64,000 nt of DNA from Anoplolepis gracilipes (GCF_047496725.1 NC_132979.1:7518501-7582500); one strand, 5' to 3'; shown: positions 13,754-27,016, counted from the first letter of the stretch. Numbers and translations are program-made. Notes: a model not told the origin generated them from the letters alone.

Positions 13754-14900
13754 TTGTAACTTTGAGTTGTAAAAAAGAGAGAACGGATAAAAAAATAATT
13801 CTTTTTCCATTTACTATGTAAATTTTTAATATTACAAGATACAGAGGAATAAATGCGCGATTAAATTGAATAATTTAATTGCATTAATGCAGTCCTAGAT
13901 GAGTAACGTATTCAACAAAATTTATATAACGTTACATTTGTATTATAACAAATATAATGTTTATTCTTAATGAAATTTAATTTAATAAGGATTTACGAAT
14001 ATGTATGATATAATTTCGTAATTTTACTAATTGAATAATTATTAATGTGATACTAGATGAAATTATATTCTCAAACAGTATATATAACATAACAGTGCAT
14101 TTTTATTATTACGACATATAACGATTATCAAATTTTACTTGATGGAATATATATATATATTATAAATCACTTAATTTAATAATACAAATTATATAACATA
14201 CATTGAAGAATACAGAATACATTGCCCAGAATTTCGAGTAATCTGCTTCTGTATGATTTTTTTATTATTTTATAAATCATTATTTCAGTTGACAGGCATA
14301 AAGAATGCGACAAGTCAAGTTTTACCCTCATTTCATCGTCTCTTAGAGAAACTTACCAACGCTATTTTGTTATCAAAACCGAGATTGTGACAAGTCGTCT
14401 AACGTGAAAATCAACATCGTGGTGATTTAATCGCTGACGTAGTCTACGAATACGTCACTTAAATGTACTATGACTGTAACGGCACTGTTTTTTCGACGAA
14501 GCAAGCTTGATTATCTTGACGCAGAATACTTAGTTGTCAAATCGATTTATTGTCGTTGAATCAGCTGACAGTTACGATTAGACGCGAGAACGCGATTTCT
14601 TGGAACGCGAGATTTCTTGGGCCATTTATGGCTTTTATATGTTTTACGTATGACTCATGTTTGCTTAATATTCGATTCGAGTCGAAATTTTTCTCCTATA
14701 TTTTCTTATGCTCTTCATTTTCAATGCAACATCTATTTTGACACTTTAAGTAATCAGATTAGATACTTAAAGGTTTCTTTAACTTTGGTTAACTTAATCT
14801 TGTTTAAACCATATCTTCTTCACAATAAGTTGTAAAAAAAAGAGAGGAAAGTATATTTAATTTAAAGTTAACCGATGTTAGAAAAACTGACCTTTAAAGC

Positions 14901-15111
14901 CTAGGTTCCACAATTTACTTTAACCGGAGTCAACTTTTTATCTCTGGTCCGTTTCTAACTCTGGTTAATTTTTTTTCTCCTTTTCTTCTAAGGAAACGCA
15001 TAAGAGAAAAAAGAAAAACGGAGTTGGTCAAAACGGGCCTCTTTTAGATAAATTTTAAAAAACGAGACAAAAAGGAGCTTAAACCCGGTTTAAAGTAAGT
15101 TGTAGATCTAA
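14901..15111. mobile_element. Foldback/MITE-like element, long imperfect inverted arms
   Basis: The left arm (around 14901-14990, with ACAATTTACTTTAACCGGAG and GGTCCGTTTCTAACTCTGG) matches the reverse complement of the right arm (around 15027-15111, with CCCGGTTTAAAGTAAGTTGT and GGAGTTGGTCAAAACGGGC). Arms are about 85 bases with several differences. No ORF. The target duplication is not clear. Confidence 0.65.
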
Positions 15112-15540
15112 CAATAAATGGGAAATTTTGTTTGCTACTGCCTATTATTGAGGTGTACAAAATAGAAATTCAATTTTTATATAAATTATATTACCCTATA
15201 GAAATCCCCTCTAAAATAAAATCCATAGACGATTGAGAAAATTGACGTTGAAAATAGGAGCAAAATTTCGACTCTAGAAAACAACGACGCGAGGAAGAAG
15301 ACGCACCATCTTGTCCGTTGCACTACGTACTTATTTCTTTTTTTTTTTTTTTCTTTCTTTTTTTTCTCGCACCGTTAGCTCTTTCAATCCGCCTGACACT
15401 CCTGACTTCGCAATTACGTTTATCGGAATCACGATGGCGAGAAGGAAGAGAGGCCGTGACAAAGAATTCTCTCTGCGCGATCCCACTTGAATCGCAGGAA
15501 AGGAGATGACTCCACGGGCCATACGTCATAATTAAACAAA

Positions 15541-15658
15541 GTCCTGCGACAGGACCACCCAGCTGGCGGATCCACCCCTATCCATTAGCCTCTATTAAAT
15601 CAAAGCCGGCGACGCAATAGTGGCTTGAGCGTGCGCTTATGAAATCAAAGTTTATGAC
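15541..15658. promoter_or_regulatory. Candidate enhancer with paired TCF-like sites
   Basis: Unique block holding the dyad GTCCTG-CGA-CAGGAC (15541-15555), two AAATCAAAG sites (15597-15605, 15642-15650) matching the TCF/Pangolin core, and TTTATGAC (15651-15658) matching Abd-B/Cdx-type sites. The cluster is suggestive only. Confidence 0.25.
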
Positions 15659-16250
15659 CCGGCACTATCAAGAGAGAGAGAGAGAGAGAGAGAGAGGCGA
15701 ATAAATACACGTACGTACCTACCGCGTGTAATTCCAGTACACGCACAGAAGCCCGCTTTCTTCTCACGCTCTCTGCGATCTCGTGCGTGCGATTATTTCA
15801 ACGCTCGCGCGCGTCAGTCATCGTCCCGGGGATAACATTGTCTATCGCGCGAGAGAGCCGTTTGGAATTCATTACACATTTCGCAGTAACGTTTTTCGCG
15901 TTTAATGTTTAATGTTTTTCAAAAAACTTGCCGGTTAGTTTTCATAAAGGAATGTTAGACAGAAGATAAAACACGCGTACGTTGTTTCCATAAAACATTA
16001 CGTGTAGCCGAGCTATCTGGTGGCACGTCATTCTGTGTGCACGCTTTTTAGAATATTTTTAAATAATCGATACGTGCTCATATAACAGGGATGACACGCT
16101 GTCATTTCATTCAAAGAACCTATTTAAGGAAAATGTGCATATTTATCTATAAAACGAAAAATATAATCTGTAAAGTCCCTCGGAAAATTGGACTTTAAAT
16201 TAAAATTCCATCAAAATTCTTCATTTCTTTTCTAAAGATTAATCAGTGAA

Positions 16251-16494
16251 TAGGAATTAGTAAAAAAAAAATAATTAATAATATTTTTATTAAAAAAAAA
16301 TAAGGTATCATTAAAACACGTGTTTCTATTTTTTATTAATGACATTTAAAAAAAAAATATTTTTAAGGAACTATAGGAATTAGTAAAAAAAAAAAATAAT
16401 TAATAATATTTTTATTAAAAAAAATAAGGTATCATTAAAACACGTGTTTCTATTTTTTATTAATGACATTTAAAAAAAAATATTTTTAAGGAAC
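16251..16494. repeat. 123-bp tandem duplication, two copies
   Basis: Copies at 16251-16373 and 16374-16494 differ only in poly-A lengths. Each carries TAGGAATTAGT, a GGTATCATTAAAACACGTGT segment with the palindromic AACACGTGTT, and TTTTTAAGGAAC. AT-rich, non-coding. Confidence 0.92.
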
Positions 16495-16621
16495 AAGGTG
16501 AACAAACGCGCACCCGATGAAAGGAAAATGACGTAAGAAAGACGCCGCGCCGTAAGTCACGGTACACGAATTTCGAAGCGATTTTCTCGTCCGCAGTGAA
16601 CAACTCTCGCCGACAATGATC

Positions 16622-16641
16622 CAGATGCACGCGTGCATCTG
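16622..16641. other. Perfect 20-bp palindrome with twin CAGATG E-boxes
   Basis: CAGATGCACGCGTGCATCTG equals its own reverse complement. It holds E-box half sites (CAGATG/CATCTG) around ACGCGT. By chance about 0.06 such palindromes are expected in 64 kb at equal base use. Confidence 0.7.
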
Positions 16642-18655
16642 ACGTTTCTTGGTTCGGCTGGTATAGAGGGTGGTTCATAGAAGACGGCCCGCACGGTCCC
16701 GCGGTATCCGGTTAAATTGGTCACGGACCGGAACACGTGTTAGCCGGTATCCCTGACGAATCGCGTCACGTTTTTCCCACACACGGAGGATCTCCTCACG
16801 CTCGCTCCGTCGACGCGGAAGTTACACATGGACGGGATTCGCCGGCGCGTTTCCTCCGCATTTCGGAATTAAGTAAGCCGAGTAAACACGGCACGCGTTG
16901 GCTAAATATTTTGTACAGGTATGAGAAGGTCTTACAGCAATCTCTCTCTTTTTCCTCTCTCTCTCTCTCTCTCCTAAAAAAAAAAAAAAAAAAACGTCGA
17001 AAGGTTCAACTCGTGCTAACACGAGCGACGACGGTGCTCGAGACGATGGTTCCTCGAGCGTTCTCTTGTTTGCTCTTGAAATTTTTTGACAGTGAGTCGA
17101 TTATCCGGACCTCTCGTAAGACTTTTCACGCCCCTTGCCGAGCCCCATATTTCCGGACGTAGTCACGGGGCCACGTCGACTCTGTTGTATGTGAACGAGA
17201 GCCAAGATGTTTGCTCTCTTACCCTCTCAGGTGGTTATCGATCGCGCGCCGAGCACGGTGCCGATGACAAAATTCATTTGCGCGCTCAGCTGACTCGTTT
17301 CTTTTCCTCATTAGCGATATCGGAGATAAAGGGTCGCTGTTAAGTACATCGAGGGGTGGAAAGGGGATATTACGTACGTTGAAACGTTCGTTGGGCGTCA
17401 TCTTGTAAGAGAGCTCGTCAGTTGGTATCAGAGAAAGCGCGGGAACGTGCCGCGGAATAAATTTTGCCGAAGGATTCGTTTTATAAGCGAACAACGTTAT
17501 CCAGATGCCACACACCTCTTTTACGTTTGGACGTTATAAAACGCTGGTAGAAAATTAATCGAGTTGATAGTTTTTGTGGAATTAGTAAAAGAGTAACGAA
17601 AGAAGTTAATTTTATTATAAAATCTGAAAATGTGAATTTAGTTGAAAATATCTTTAAAATATTAATATTTTACGTATAGTGTAAAAATATAATATGGAAA
17701 TATTCTGAAATAAAACGTTAACCAAATTTGGAAATATGAATAGATCGTCTTGAAAATATAATAATTTGAGAGAGATTCGCAAAAATATATAATCAATATA
17801 TTTAATTTTTATTACAGATTACATATATTTTTTTTCTAATTTAAATATTGAAACGTACAATGTACAATTTTAAATTTCTCAAGTCGCCCGATTATTCTTT
17901 TATATATTTGCATAATTAGATTGATGATATCCGTGTTGGACTTTAATAGGATTTTACGATAATGTCACTTTATTACTCGTAGAATTAAAAGGAATTTATA
18001 TTTACCTTAGTATACTCCTCGTCTCGATGATAAAAAGGATCAATTACATTTCATGCTCCTTGGATGTTCATGCAATTAAAGAAAAATATCAAAGGACAAA
18101 TACAACAATATAACAAATACCATCCTGGAGACAATAAGGTCCGATCCATCCATTTTGATTACTCGAGCGCGTCGGAACATCTCTCGATGGATCTCATCAA
18201 TGAAATCAGCAGCTGCCGCTTTTTGTCGGCGTGATTTCTCAGAATGCTCGCCTATAAGGAATCGGCGATCGCATCGAAGAGGGGAGGGGGGCAGGGGGGG
18301 GGGAGATCGATCGACCGAGCGGTATCCGCGCGACCGATGGACGAACGGCCGAGATCCCAGCGATCTCTGAGATGAGCAGGCAAGAGGACAAGCTTCATGG
18401 GAGATGCCCCGTGAGCGGGCGAGACGAACTCGGATTAGACACGGGCTATGGGGGACTGCGAGCCACCCGGCTTTTCGGCCTGGCCTGGGATTCTACTCGA
18501 GTGGATGCACCGGCCGGTCTCTCCTCTATCGAGAGACGTTCTGCTGAATAGATCTAATTCCGTGAGGCTGCCATTTTCCACTCGCGGAAAATGCGAAACT
18601 GCGGGCGAGCGAAACGATAATCTCCCCTTTCTTCGCGTCTGCATTTGTTGTTGTA

Positions 18656-18656
<1 letters not shown>

Positions 18657-18687
<31 letters not shown>
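18657..18687. repeat. Poly-A tract of about 31 bases
   Basis: Homopolymer between GC-rich and AT-rich blocks. No retroelement body precedes it. Confidence 0.95.
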
Positions 18688-18689
<2 letters not shown>

Positions 18690-19417
18690 TGAGAGCTCTC
18701 GACCTTCTGACACGAGTTGCAAAATTGCATAACTTATAAATTATAGATACATATAGATTTGTATATAATTATATAATAATTATGTAAAAAATATATATAT
18801 TATATATAAATTGCGGAAATTAAATATAGCAAAATCAAACAAGAAAATTAATAAAATAAAATTAATTAAAATGTATATTAAAAATGATTGAGAAGCTAAC
18901 AATAATAATTAAATTTTCGTAAGATTAAAGAAATATTGTTAAAAACTGTTTTAATTTATTTAAATCATAGTCTATATTTTAGATTATTCTTATTTTCTTT
19001 CTTTCTCTCTCTCTCTCTCTCACTCATTTTCTCTTTCTTTTTCACGCGCGCGCGGGACTAATTGGTTTATATGACGGAAATGAAGGACACGTGTTCAGTC
19101 GTGAGGGTGGTCTAGATACCACCCAGCTTCCCTTTTATTATTAGGTCAGGGCTTTTCAGGATGATCAGAAAAGCGTTCCCTTTGCGCGTGTTTTTCACGA
19201 GAGATTCATTTTACTCGTGAGAAATCGAGAATTTTTCAAGCGAAATTCTCGTATGAGAACACTAACTACTTTAATTTAGCTTCAATCTTACGCTCGCTAA
19301 AAAAATATCACGATAAAAGAATTTTCATCTTTTTATAAACGGAACAAATTGAATGTCATGATTCGTTTAAAATTGCGGACCCATTCACAGATTTTCAACT
19401 CGCCTGAAATCGAATCG

Positions 19418-19419
19418 CC

Positions 19420-19490
<71 letters not shown>
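19418..19490. repeat. Poly-C then (TC)n microsatellite
   Basis: Thirteen C followed by about 30 TC units. Confidence 0.96.
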
Positions 19491-19497
<7 letters not shown>

Positions 19498-22400
19498 GCA
19501 GAACAAAATACGTAGAAAACCTGTATACGAGTATAGTACACAAAAACGACTAAAAAAAGGTTTTATTATCCAGCACACAATGCTCGATGTTGACGGTTAT
19601 TTTTTTTTTAAAGTCGTGATACTTTTTTTCCCCCACGCGTTCTTGTCACTCATAAAATGTTCGATCGAAGCGGTAAAAAGTAACGATTTCGATATTCAAC
19701 CGATATCCGTAATATGCGGCTGAGGTCATCACATTTATACGGCAGTTAAATATAAAACATCAACTATAAAAGTTCACGTTTTGTATCTATACAATACTTT
19801 ATTTATCTAATCTGTATTCAAGATCGAAATCTTGTCCCATCGCGTACGTGCATTATCAATAAAGCACTTTAATCGAAGACCCGCGGTGACCTAGACTTCC
19901 TGTCACACGCTACTTCATTTTACATTACGATCAATATACTTGTAACAAACTAACGATCCTCAACGATAATGTGCGCGTGATTTCTACTTGATATATCTGC
20001 AATAGCTGTCGATTCTCTAAATCCAATCATCCAATAAATTATTAATAACATTTATTTTTTCTTTTAGAAATAGGCTTTTCAAGAATTTATTAGAGAATTC
20101 TTTACTATACAAATATTAGTAATTATGTCTAAGAGTACATAAATTTTAAAAAATATTAATCGATTATAGATGCGTTGCGAAAATAAGATTTTAATCGAAA
20201 ATCGATTGTATCTTAAATTTAAGGTTGAAAATTTTCAAAGAGAAATATATGGACACACACACTAATGTATGTACATATACACATGAAATTATCTATGACA
20301 TAAATTTGAAATATGCATATTTAACAAAAACAATTTCGCACAAACAGCGGTTATAAGACACGATATTTATTATGCAAACGAAAATTGCATAGTTATGCAA
20401 ATTTTTTTAAAATAATATATGAGTAATTCAAATAATATGAATTTGTGGTGCTTACCAATTTTATTCGTTTTTCAGTACAAAATTGCAAACATTTTCGCAT
20501 CACTTCAAGATAAATAAAGTAAATATTCGAAAAGTGTCAAAATTTTAGGCCCATTATTTTTATACTTGCAATGAAATTTGATTAAAAAGTACGGTTTAAG
20601 GTGTAAATTGACAACGTTAACTTTATCCGTATTAGACACGTGTCTAAATCCCAGGAATAAAATTTGTCGTGTCGCGAGTAATTTCGAAAAATATAGAGGC
20701 TGTTGGCCAATATTTCTTAAATAAGTCGTGGCTGCCTGGAATAATACAACCGTGGGCAGAAGCGTAAGCCTCGAAAGTAAGTTTTGCTACGACATTCCAC
20801 ACAACTTTGCTCTTCCTTTCTCTCCTTCTCTTTCTCGCCATCTCTCCCTCGTGGACGAAAGAGGGCTCTTACATATTTATCCTCGGCCCGTGCCCTTGTC
20901 AAATGGACCGTTTTATTCAGGGAACATTCCGTCAGCCCTTCATCTCCCCGATTCACCCTTCGCGCCCTTTTGTCTTTCACAATTGGCACAATGTCCTCTT
21001 CCCCCCGACGATGCCCTTTTGGAGCATCCTTGACTCGAATAGAGATCTAGAGACGGTGGACAAGATAAAAGTTAAAAATTTAACGCAAAATTGCACTTTA
21101 ATTCGCGACACACGTGACACATTCCCTGCCCTCGATTTTCTGACAATTATCCGCTACAATTAATAATCGACACGTAGGTTTCATGGTAAATAAATACAGT
21201 AAATGTTGCATTTGGACATGATCAAATTACTATTAATTAAATATTCACAGTGGCCACTTTTTCAAATTTATCGCGCGGTACATTTTCAATTAAACGTCAC
21301 GCCTGATTTTCGGGGCGCTATTAGTTAACCGCTTATAAATTTCCCAGCGGAAAAGTGAATGACACCTGTGTGAAATGTCGGGGAAAATTCGTCGGTGATT
21401 CTTTCCTTCTTTTTTTTTTTTTTTTTTTTTTTTCTCCTCTCGACACACATGCCGTGCATTTTAACGGCGGAAAGTGCAATACGAACGTGCGCCGTAATAA
21501 TAAACCAACACTCGGAAACACTCAGTTTGATATCATTGCTCGTGTAAACGTTACCCGGCCGCCATTAGCGTCCTTTATCTCCGACAAGTAAATTTCCCGG
21601 GACATTTATCGTCAGTGCTTATGGTTAACGCACTCAGTGTACGGGCAATACAAAGGTATATCTTTTAAGCTAATACTAATTAAGCGTCGTCGCGCTCATC
21701 TTTATTAGAGCTCGGATATAGATACCCTACTTAGGTTACCGTCCAACACACGTGCGCGGTTTAAGATATAATTTCACGGCATTATCTTTCTATCTATATA
21801 TATCTAATCAGCCTTAACGGTCTTAATTTCCGTCGAATTTTGAGAATTATGACAAAAGTGGGATACAATTTTCTGCCCCAATGGCGATGTCAAGTTATTT
21901 ATGATTCGTAAATTTGATTATACTTGAAAAAAAAAATATTTGTAAAAATGTGTAACATTTTTTATATGTGCTTAGAACATACTAATTTACGCAGCCGTTT
22001 ATTGTTACTTTTATTACGAGCGTATCTTTGCTGTCAGCAGGACTGACTTCCAGAACGATTCATATTTATCGCTCGTTTATCTTTCAGTGTTGATTTTCCA
22101 CGTCACTTATCATTCCCATTACAAGAAATATTTTCGTGACGGTCGCCTAATAAGCTATAACTTTAATGACTTTGGCGCCCCTATTATTCCTACACGAATT
22201 CGAGCTGTACTCGTAATAATGATTCACATGTCAAGCGAAACGTATTAGATTAGATTACATTGCAAAAGTTAATTCGAGTGATCGAAGATTTAACCTAACG
22301 TACGCAGATTGCAATCACGGAAATTAAATATCGCGGAAAATAATGCTCTTTTAGGCAGCGCATTATTTATTCGGAGAAAATTAGAAAATAATAGCATTCA

Positions 22401-22793
22401 CATTTGCTTTTGTATTTTATAAATATTCTCGTAAATGGAGCGTCTCTTTAACATATATTAGCCTTGACACGTACAGAGCGAGGCCAATCAATTATATATT
22501 TGCTTTTTTTGGAAGAGCACAAGGAGGCAATATTTATTACACAGCTTTTGTTAAGTATTTTTCACATGGTCGATTCTCTTCGAATTGCTCAACGTATCGT
22601 GGATAATCTATCTTAATCAGACTTTACAGCGTGTATGCGCATAACGAGAGAACTTTTAGTTGCTACGTCAGCGTATTTTGTGTCGTAATATTATCGGTGC
22701 TATCAATAATTATAGAAAATTTCAAAGTTTCGCCGCGAGGCAACTCCGCGGTAACACGAGACACGCGTTACGACACACACGAAAGAAACGAAA

Positions 22794-22830
22794 CGTTACG
22801 TTACGTTACGTTACGTTACGTTACGTTACG
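22794..22830. repeat. CGTTA pentanucleotide tandem repeat
   Basis: About 7.4 perfect copies of CGTTA. It differs from the TTAGG insect telomere unit, so no telomeric origin is claimed. Confidence 0.95.
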
Positions 22831-23364
22831 CCCCCTTCTCCGAGAAAACACGACGTCGCGCGATAAGATCCTCTTTTTGGCGACTGCTGTACAATGTATC
22901 CCTCTTCGCCCTGTCAGGATTTGGAAGTGACGGAATCATATGTGCATCTCTTTCTCTCTCTTTTGCTGCTTGACGGCCCGTTGTGGTGCAATCAACCCGA
23001 ATAAGGTACGAAGAGAGAGAGGAAAGAAAGAGAGAGAGAGAGAGCGATGTGGGAGGAAGGACGAGGGTCGATAGAATGGGCACTTAATACGGAGTAACTC
23101 GTGTGTGATTCCTTGGCGTGATGCGACGATGACTGTCGAAAATCGACGTGGCGGAGAGAGGATCTGCCGGCGGTGTAATTGCCACAGAAATTGACACAGG
23201 GTCGGCGGGTCCGCGCGAGCGAGCGTGCGGACGGGCTCGTTTATACTTTTTAATCAAAGCAGAGGCTGTTATGCATTCGCGACAAGACGATTATTATTTA
23301 TTTTTTGCTCGTTATCGTCCATCGATGTTATTTAGCGTTGCGTGTACCTATAACGAGCACGATG

Positions 23365-23417
23365 ACTCTCTCTCTCTCTCTTTTTCTTTCTTTCTTTCTC
23401 TCTCTCTCTCTCTCTCG
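23365..23417. repeat. (CT)n microsatellite with TTTC interruptions
   Basis: Pyrimidine tract of CT and CTTT units. Confidence 0.93.
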
Positions 23418-23701
23418 CCGTTATAAATCATTGAATATTATCTATGCGAACAGTTTGTAGCCGGCTGGGGCGCCAAAAAGTATCGCAAGAACGTAATAGA
23501 CTTTCGGAACAAGAAGCCGATTTGCCGACGATTGTCGCGTTGCCGGCGAATAATTAATCCCGACGACCGCATTCTGCGAGACTAGTTTGTTATCATTTCT
23601 CTGACGCGGGTGAGTTCATTAATTTAGACGGTGAGACAATTCTAGACAATTCAATGAATAGGCAAGATTTGATAAGTTTTTAAAACAATCTACACGCGCG
23701 C

Positions 23702-23703
<2 letters not shown>

Positions 23704-23732
<29 letters not shown>
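23704..23732. repeat. (ATT)n microsatellite
   Basis: About ten ATT units. Confidence 0.95.
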
Positions 23733-23734
<2 letters not shown>

Positions 23735-24577
23735 ATAGTATAATTATATTTATTTATATAGATGTTATATATTTGTTATTTATTCGATCAAGTTTCAGTT
23801 GATATTTATTCGATTAAATATATCGTTGTCTTATCTTCCCCTTCGCTTTATCAATCTATACGTCTGCTTGGGGAGTAATTTTCATCCTTATTAAACTACT
23901 CGGCGATTCAATCGGCAATCAAAGTGTTCCTTTTGGCGATCTGTGAGACGCGCAGCTGCTATCTAAGAAATTACTTATCGTCAAGTGCAGTAAATTTATT
24001 TTGGAATCACACTAACCGTCAGGAAAGACGTTAGGCCGGTAAGGCGATTTGCTCCTTTTATCTCAGCTGGCGTTCCTCGTTTTCGATCCCGGGGCGAAAG
24101 AAAACTACTCACTTAAGATAGAGTATCTGCCTCTTACACGACCGAGTCGAATCGACGGGCTGCCGCTATCGCGACCGAGTGGCTGTCCTCGTGAGCGAGC
24201 ACGTCATCGTTCTAATTAATTCCAACGCCCACGTTCGATTGATCAAGATATAGCGGACGGTGCAATTAGCGGCTCTTCCATCGAAGGCTGATTGATGCAC
24301 CGGCGCCTCCGCTTCTTCCGTCGACCTGACGCAAAAAGACGAAAACCCGATAAGCCGCGTACTGACTTGTGCATTTTTGCGCCGTCCCGGAACGGTGCCT
24401 CTTATCTGTTCTTATAGTAATCGGTGTCAGCCATGTGGTAGAAAAACAACCAAGTGTCATTTGCATGTTGAAAAGTCTACGATCTCTCGTGTGAAAAAGA
24501 AATTGGGTCGAAATTAAGTATTATATATAGTAATTAAATATGCGTAGAAAAAAAATGTACATAACAATACATATGTA

Positions 24578-24813
24578 CAGTACCGGCCAAAAATATTTTT
24601 ATATTATTATATTTTTACATTATTATATTATTATATTATTTAATTTTTTATATTATTAAAATTAAGTTTTTATATTATTTTATGAAAAATATTTTATTCG
24701 GTAAGTTGTATTTACTATCCAAACATATATTATGATATTATAAATATCCATGTGCACTTTGAATAAAATTATACTCAAAAATCCTAAAGGTGATATATTT
24801 TTGGCCGGTACTG
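24578..24813. mobile_element. Tc1/mariner-type MITE with TA target site
   Basis: Left end CAGTACCGGCCAAAAATAT and right end ATATTTTTGGCCGGTACTG are perfect inverted repeats flanked by TA (24576-24577 and 24814-24815). The 236-base element is AT-rich and has no transposase. TA duplication and CAGT-type ends fit the Tc1/mariner superfamily. Confidence 0.88.
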
Positions 24814-25392
24814 TATATAAAATATATTGAAAAAAAAAAAACATATGTGATAAATAAAATTAATACACGGTAAATAGTCGAGAGAAAGAAGATTCTGAGA
24901 AGGTTGCTTTAAACTCTTTTTTTTTTTTTTTTTTTTTTCAGGCTAATCGATCGTCATCGAGAAGACCTGTTCCAGAAAGATTAGCCATAAAGATGCATTT
25001 TTTTTCGAAATTACAAACATGTGCGCGTTCTTGTTTTATCGCGATAATTAATAGTCGCTACACGCGAGGGAGGGGATTTATTTGCGCGCGAGGGGCAAAC
25101 GGGCAGCGAGAAACGGCCTCGTTCACACGAGCAGAACTGCTTAGCACACAAATCTTTTTGATAAACCGACAAGTGGCGGATCATGTTCGTGCGTACTCAG
25201 ACGTGAAGCTGCCTTCCCGCGTTAAGCCGCGCATACCAAAATGACTAGAGCGTTTTCTGCGCGCGAACCGCTCGTGTGTGCGCGAAAATATCCGATTCAG
25301 CACATGAATACGTATATACGTCAAAGAGATGAGAAGAGAGAGAGAGAGAGAGAGAGGGCCGAGAAATAAGATATTTCTTACCTTAACAACAA

Positions 25393-25406
25393 GAGTACCG
25401 GTACTC
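25393..25406. other. 14-bp perfect palindrome GAGTACCGGTACTC
   Basis: A self-complementary site flanked by CAA and CTCTTG, which extends the dyad loosely. Unique GC-moderate DNA beside a GA microsatellite. Confidence 0.5.
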
Positions 25407-26382
25407 CTCTTGAGCGGCCACGCAAGAGATTCTAGCGTAAATTGAATTGTAAGTTAATTTTCAATTGATCAATCGAGAATTATCCGGTGCGATTCTAAAG
25501 GATAGAGAGGAATGAAAGAAACTTCTAGGAATTAAATTTGCCTCTACGATAGCATTCTTTCTTTTTTTTTTTTTTTTTTTTTTTTTTTTCTCTACGCAGA
25601 TGAGAGCCATGGATTTCGATGATATAACGGACAAAAGAGAAGGGGACTAATTTCGTTGTGACTTGAAATTTTCTGATACGCTGTAGTGAACAAGCGGCAT
25701 GTCAGGTTTATTATTGTAACGCCGAGAGCCACATCTCTTCTAAGGCGTGGTCCCATATAGTTGCATTCGTAATCTGATAAAGATTGCCGAAGCACGCTTC
25801 CGGGCCTAATGAATCCATGTTATATGTTAATAAGCAACTGACGTCACTTAGACGAACGTCAAAGAGTTTAGGGACAATTAAATTGATGTATATATATATA
25901 TATATGTATGTACCATATATACACGCGGTTTAATTTCCTTACGGATTTTGCTCAATATCCTTCAGCAACGTCAACCGCTCCGTGCGGATTTATCTTTCGT
26001 TCCGTTTCGAACGCAAATGCATTTCCCGACATCGATCCCGGCGTAGATTTCTCTCGGAATCAACTCGTGTTGCAATTGAATAATTATTCTCGGCGCGCGA
26101 GAGCAACATCGACGATTTGTCGCAGGTGCACCGCCCGTTTCGACGCACAACACACACGTGGCGTCTCTCTTAATTTAAACTCGTGGCGGCTAAAAAGAGA
26201 TCGCGGGCGTGACACGCTTATAAACAAAGCGGGGAAACTCTATGAAAACAATAAAAAACGATCGTCTCGTCGCGGAGAGATTGGTGAAATATTTCCGGAT
26301 AAACGACAAGTATAATTGTAACGTTGAAAATGAACCTTTACTGTTATTTTTGTTTACTTTCAAATCGTGCAGATAAGTCAAT

Positions 26383-26600
26383 GTATTTTTCACTTGTTCG
26401 TCAATAGATAAAAGTGTTGAAAAAAAAAATTATATTTACCTTCTTTGATCTTTCTAAATAAAGACTAAATAAATAAAATGATAAATTTGAAAAAAATAAT
26501 TCGCTTAAATTTATTATCCTACCATCATTCGTTTTTTAAGAATTAATAATACCGTTAAAATGATCCATCAGTAGAGACTAAAGTTAATATTTTTTAGCAA
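26383..26600. repeat. Old dispersed AT-rich repeat, copy 2
   Basis: Counterpart of 6244-6440 with the same order of shared blocks. No ends or target duplication were found. Confidence 0.4.
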
Positions 26601-26950
26601 CTTTTGATCTAAGTAGTTTTGTCTCCTCTCCAAGATAAAGACGTGGATTCTAATTCCGTTGGAAATTTGTAGACTATCGAAAAGTAGAGAAAAATCGAAA
26701 GAGAAGCTCGTTCAATTATCTCTTTTTCGTGCGGTGGTACTTTAATTATCAAACGCATCTACGCGCCGCGTAATTTCACTAGATATCAGCGAATCGTATT
26801 ATTATACCATTCGCTATATACCGGTATCCTCGACTGGCGAATGTAATTTGCCCGAGAGCGTCCCGAAGTCGTAATGTCATTAGCCACGGTACGGCTCTTT
26901 TCTGGCATTCGTGTGGCCCACGGGCGTTCAAATATTTGAATCTTATACAT

Positions 26951-26963
26951 GTATATATATATA

Positions 26964-27016
<53 letters not shown>
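26951..27016. repeat. (TA)n microsatellite
   Basis: Near-continuous TA with a TTTAA interruption. Confidence 0.95.

Larger units (their letters stand above)
9707..14900. other. Intergenic, no gene recognised
   Basis: GC-rich blocks 9880-11830 and 12660-13620 are separated by AT-rich DNA. They hold a TATA-like box (11681), poly-A (10602-10620) and an AT hairpin (13729). The open frame of 152 codons at 9956-10414 and the 165-codon frame at 13333-12836 look like chance frames in GC-rich DNA. Confidence 0.6.
15112..24577. other. Intergenic, no gene recognised
   Basis: Contains the TCF-like cluster (15541-15658), the 123-bp duplication, the 20-bp palindrome, and CT, poly-A and CGTTA repeats. GC-rich unique segments at 16500-17500, 18130-18650 and 22700-23600 have no recognisable product. 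Confidence 0.6.

Noticed and set aside
18657..18687. Poly-A as the tail of a retroposed gene
   Set aside because: No coding remnant or target duplication upstream, and poly-A tracts are frequent throughout the window.
22794..22830. Possible telomere-like repeat
   Set aside because: The unit CGTTA is not TTAGG and is only 37 bases long.
24050..24100. tRNA-like B-box (TTTTCGATCCCGGGG)
   Set aside because: No matching A-box, anticodon arm or acceptor stem at the right distance.
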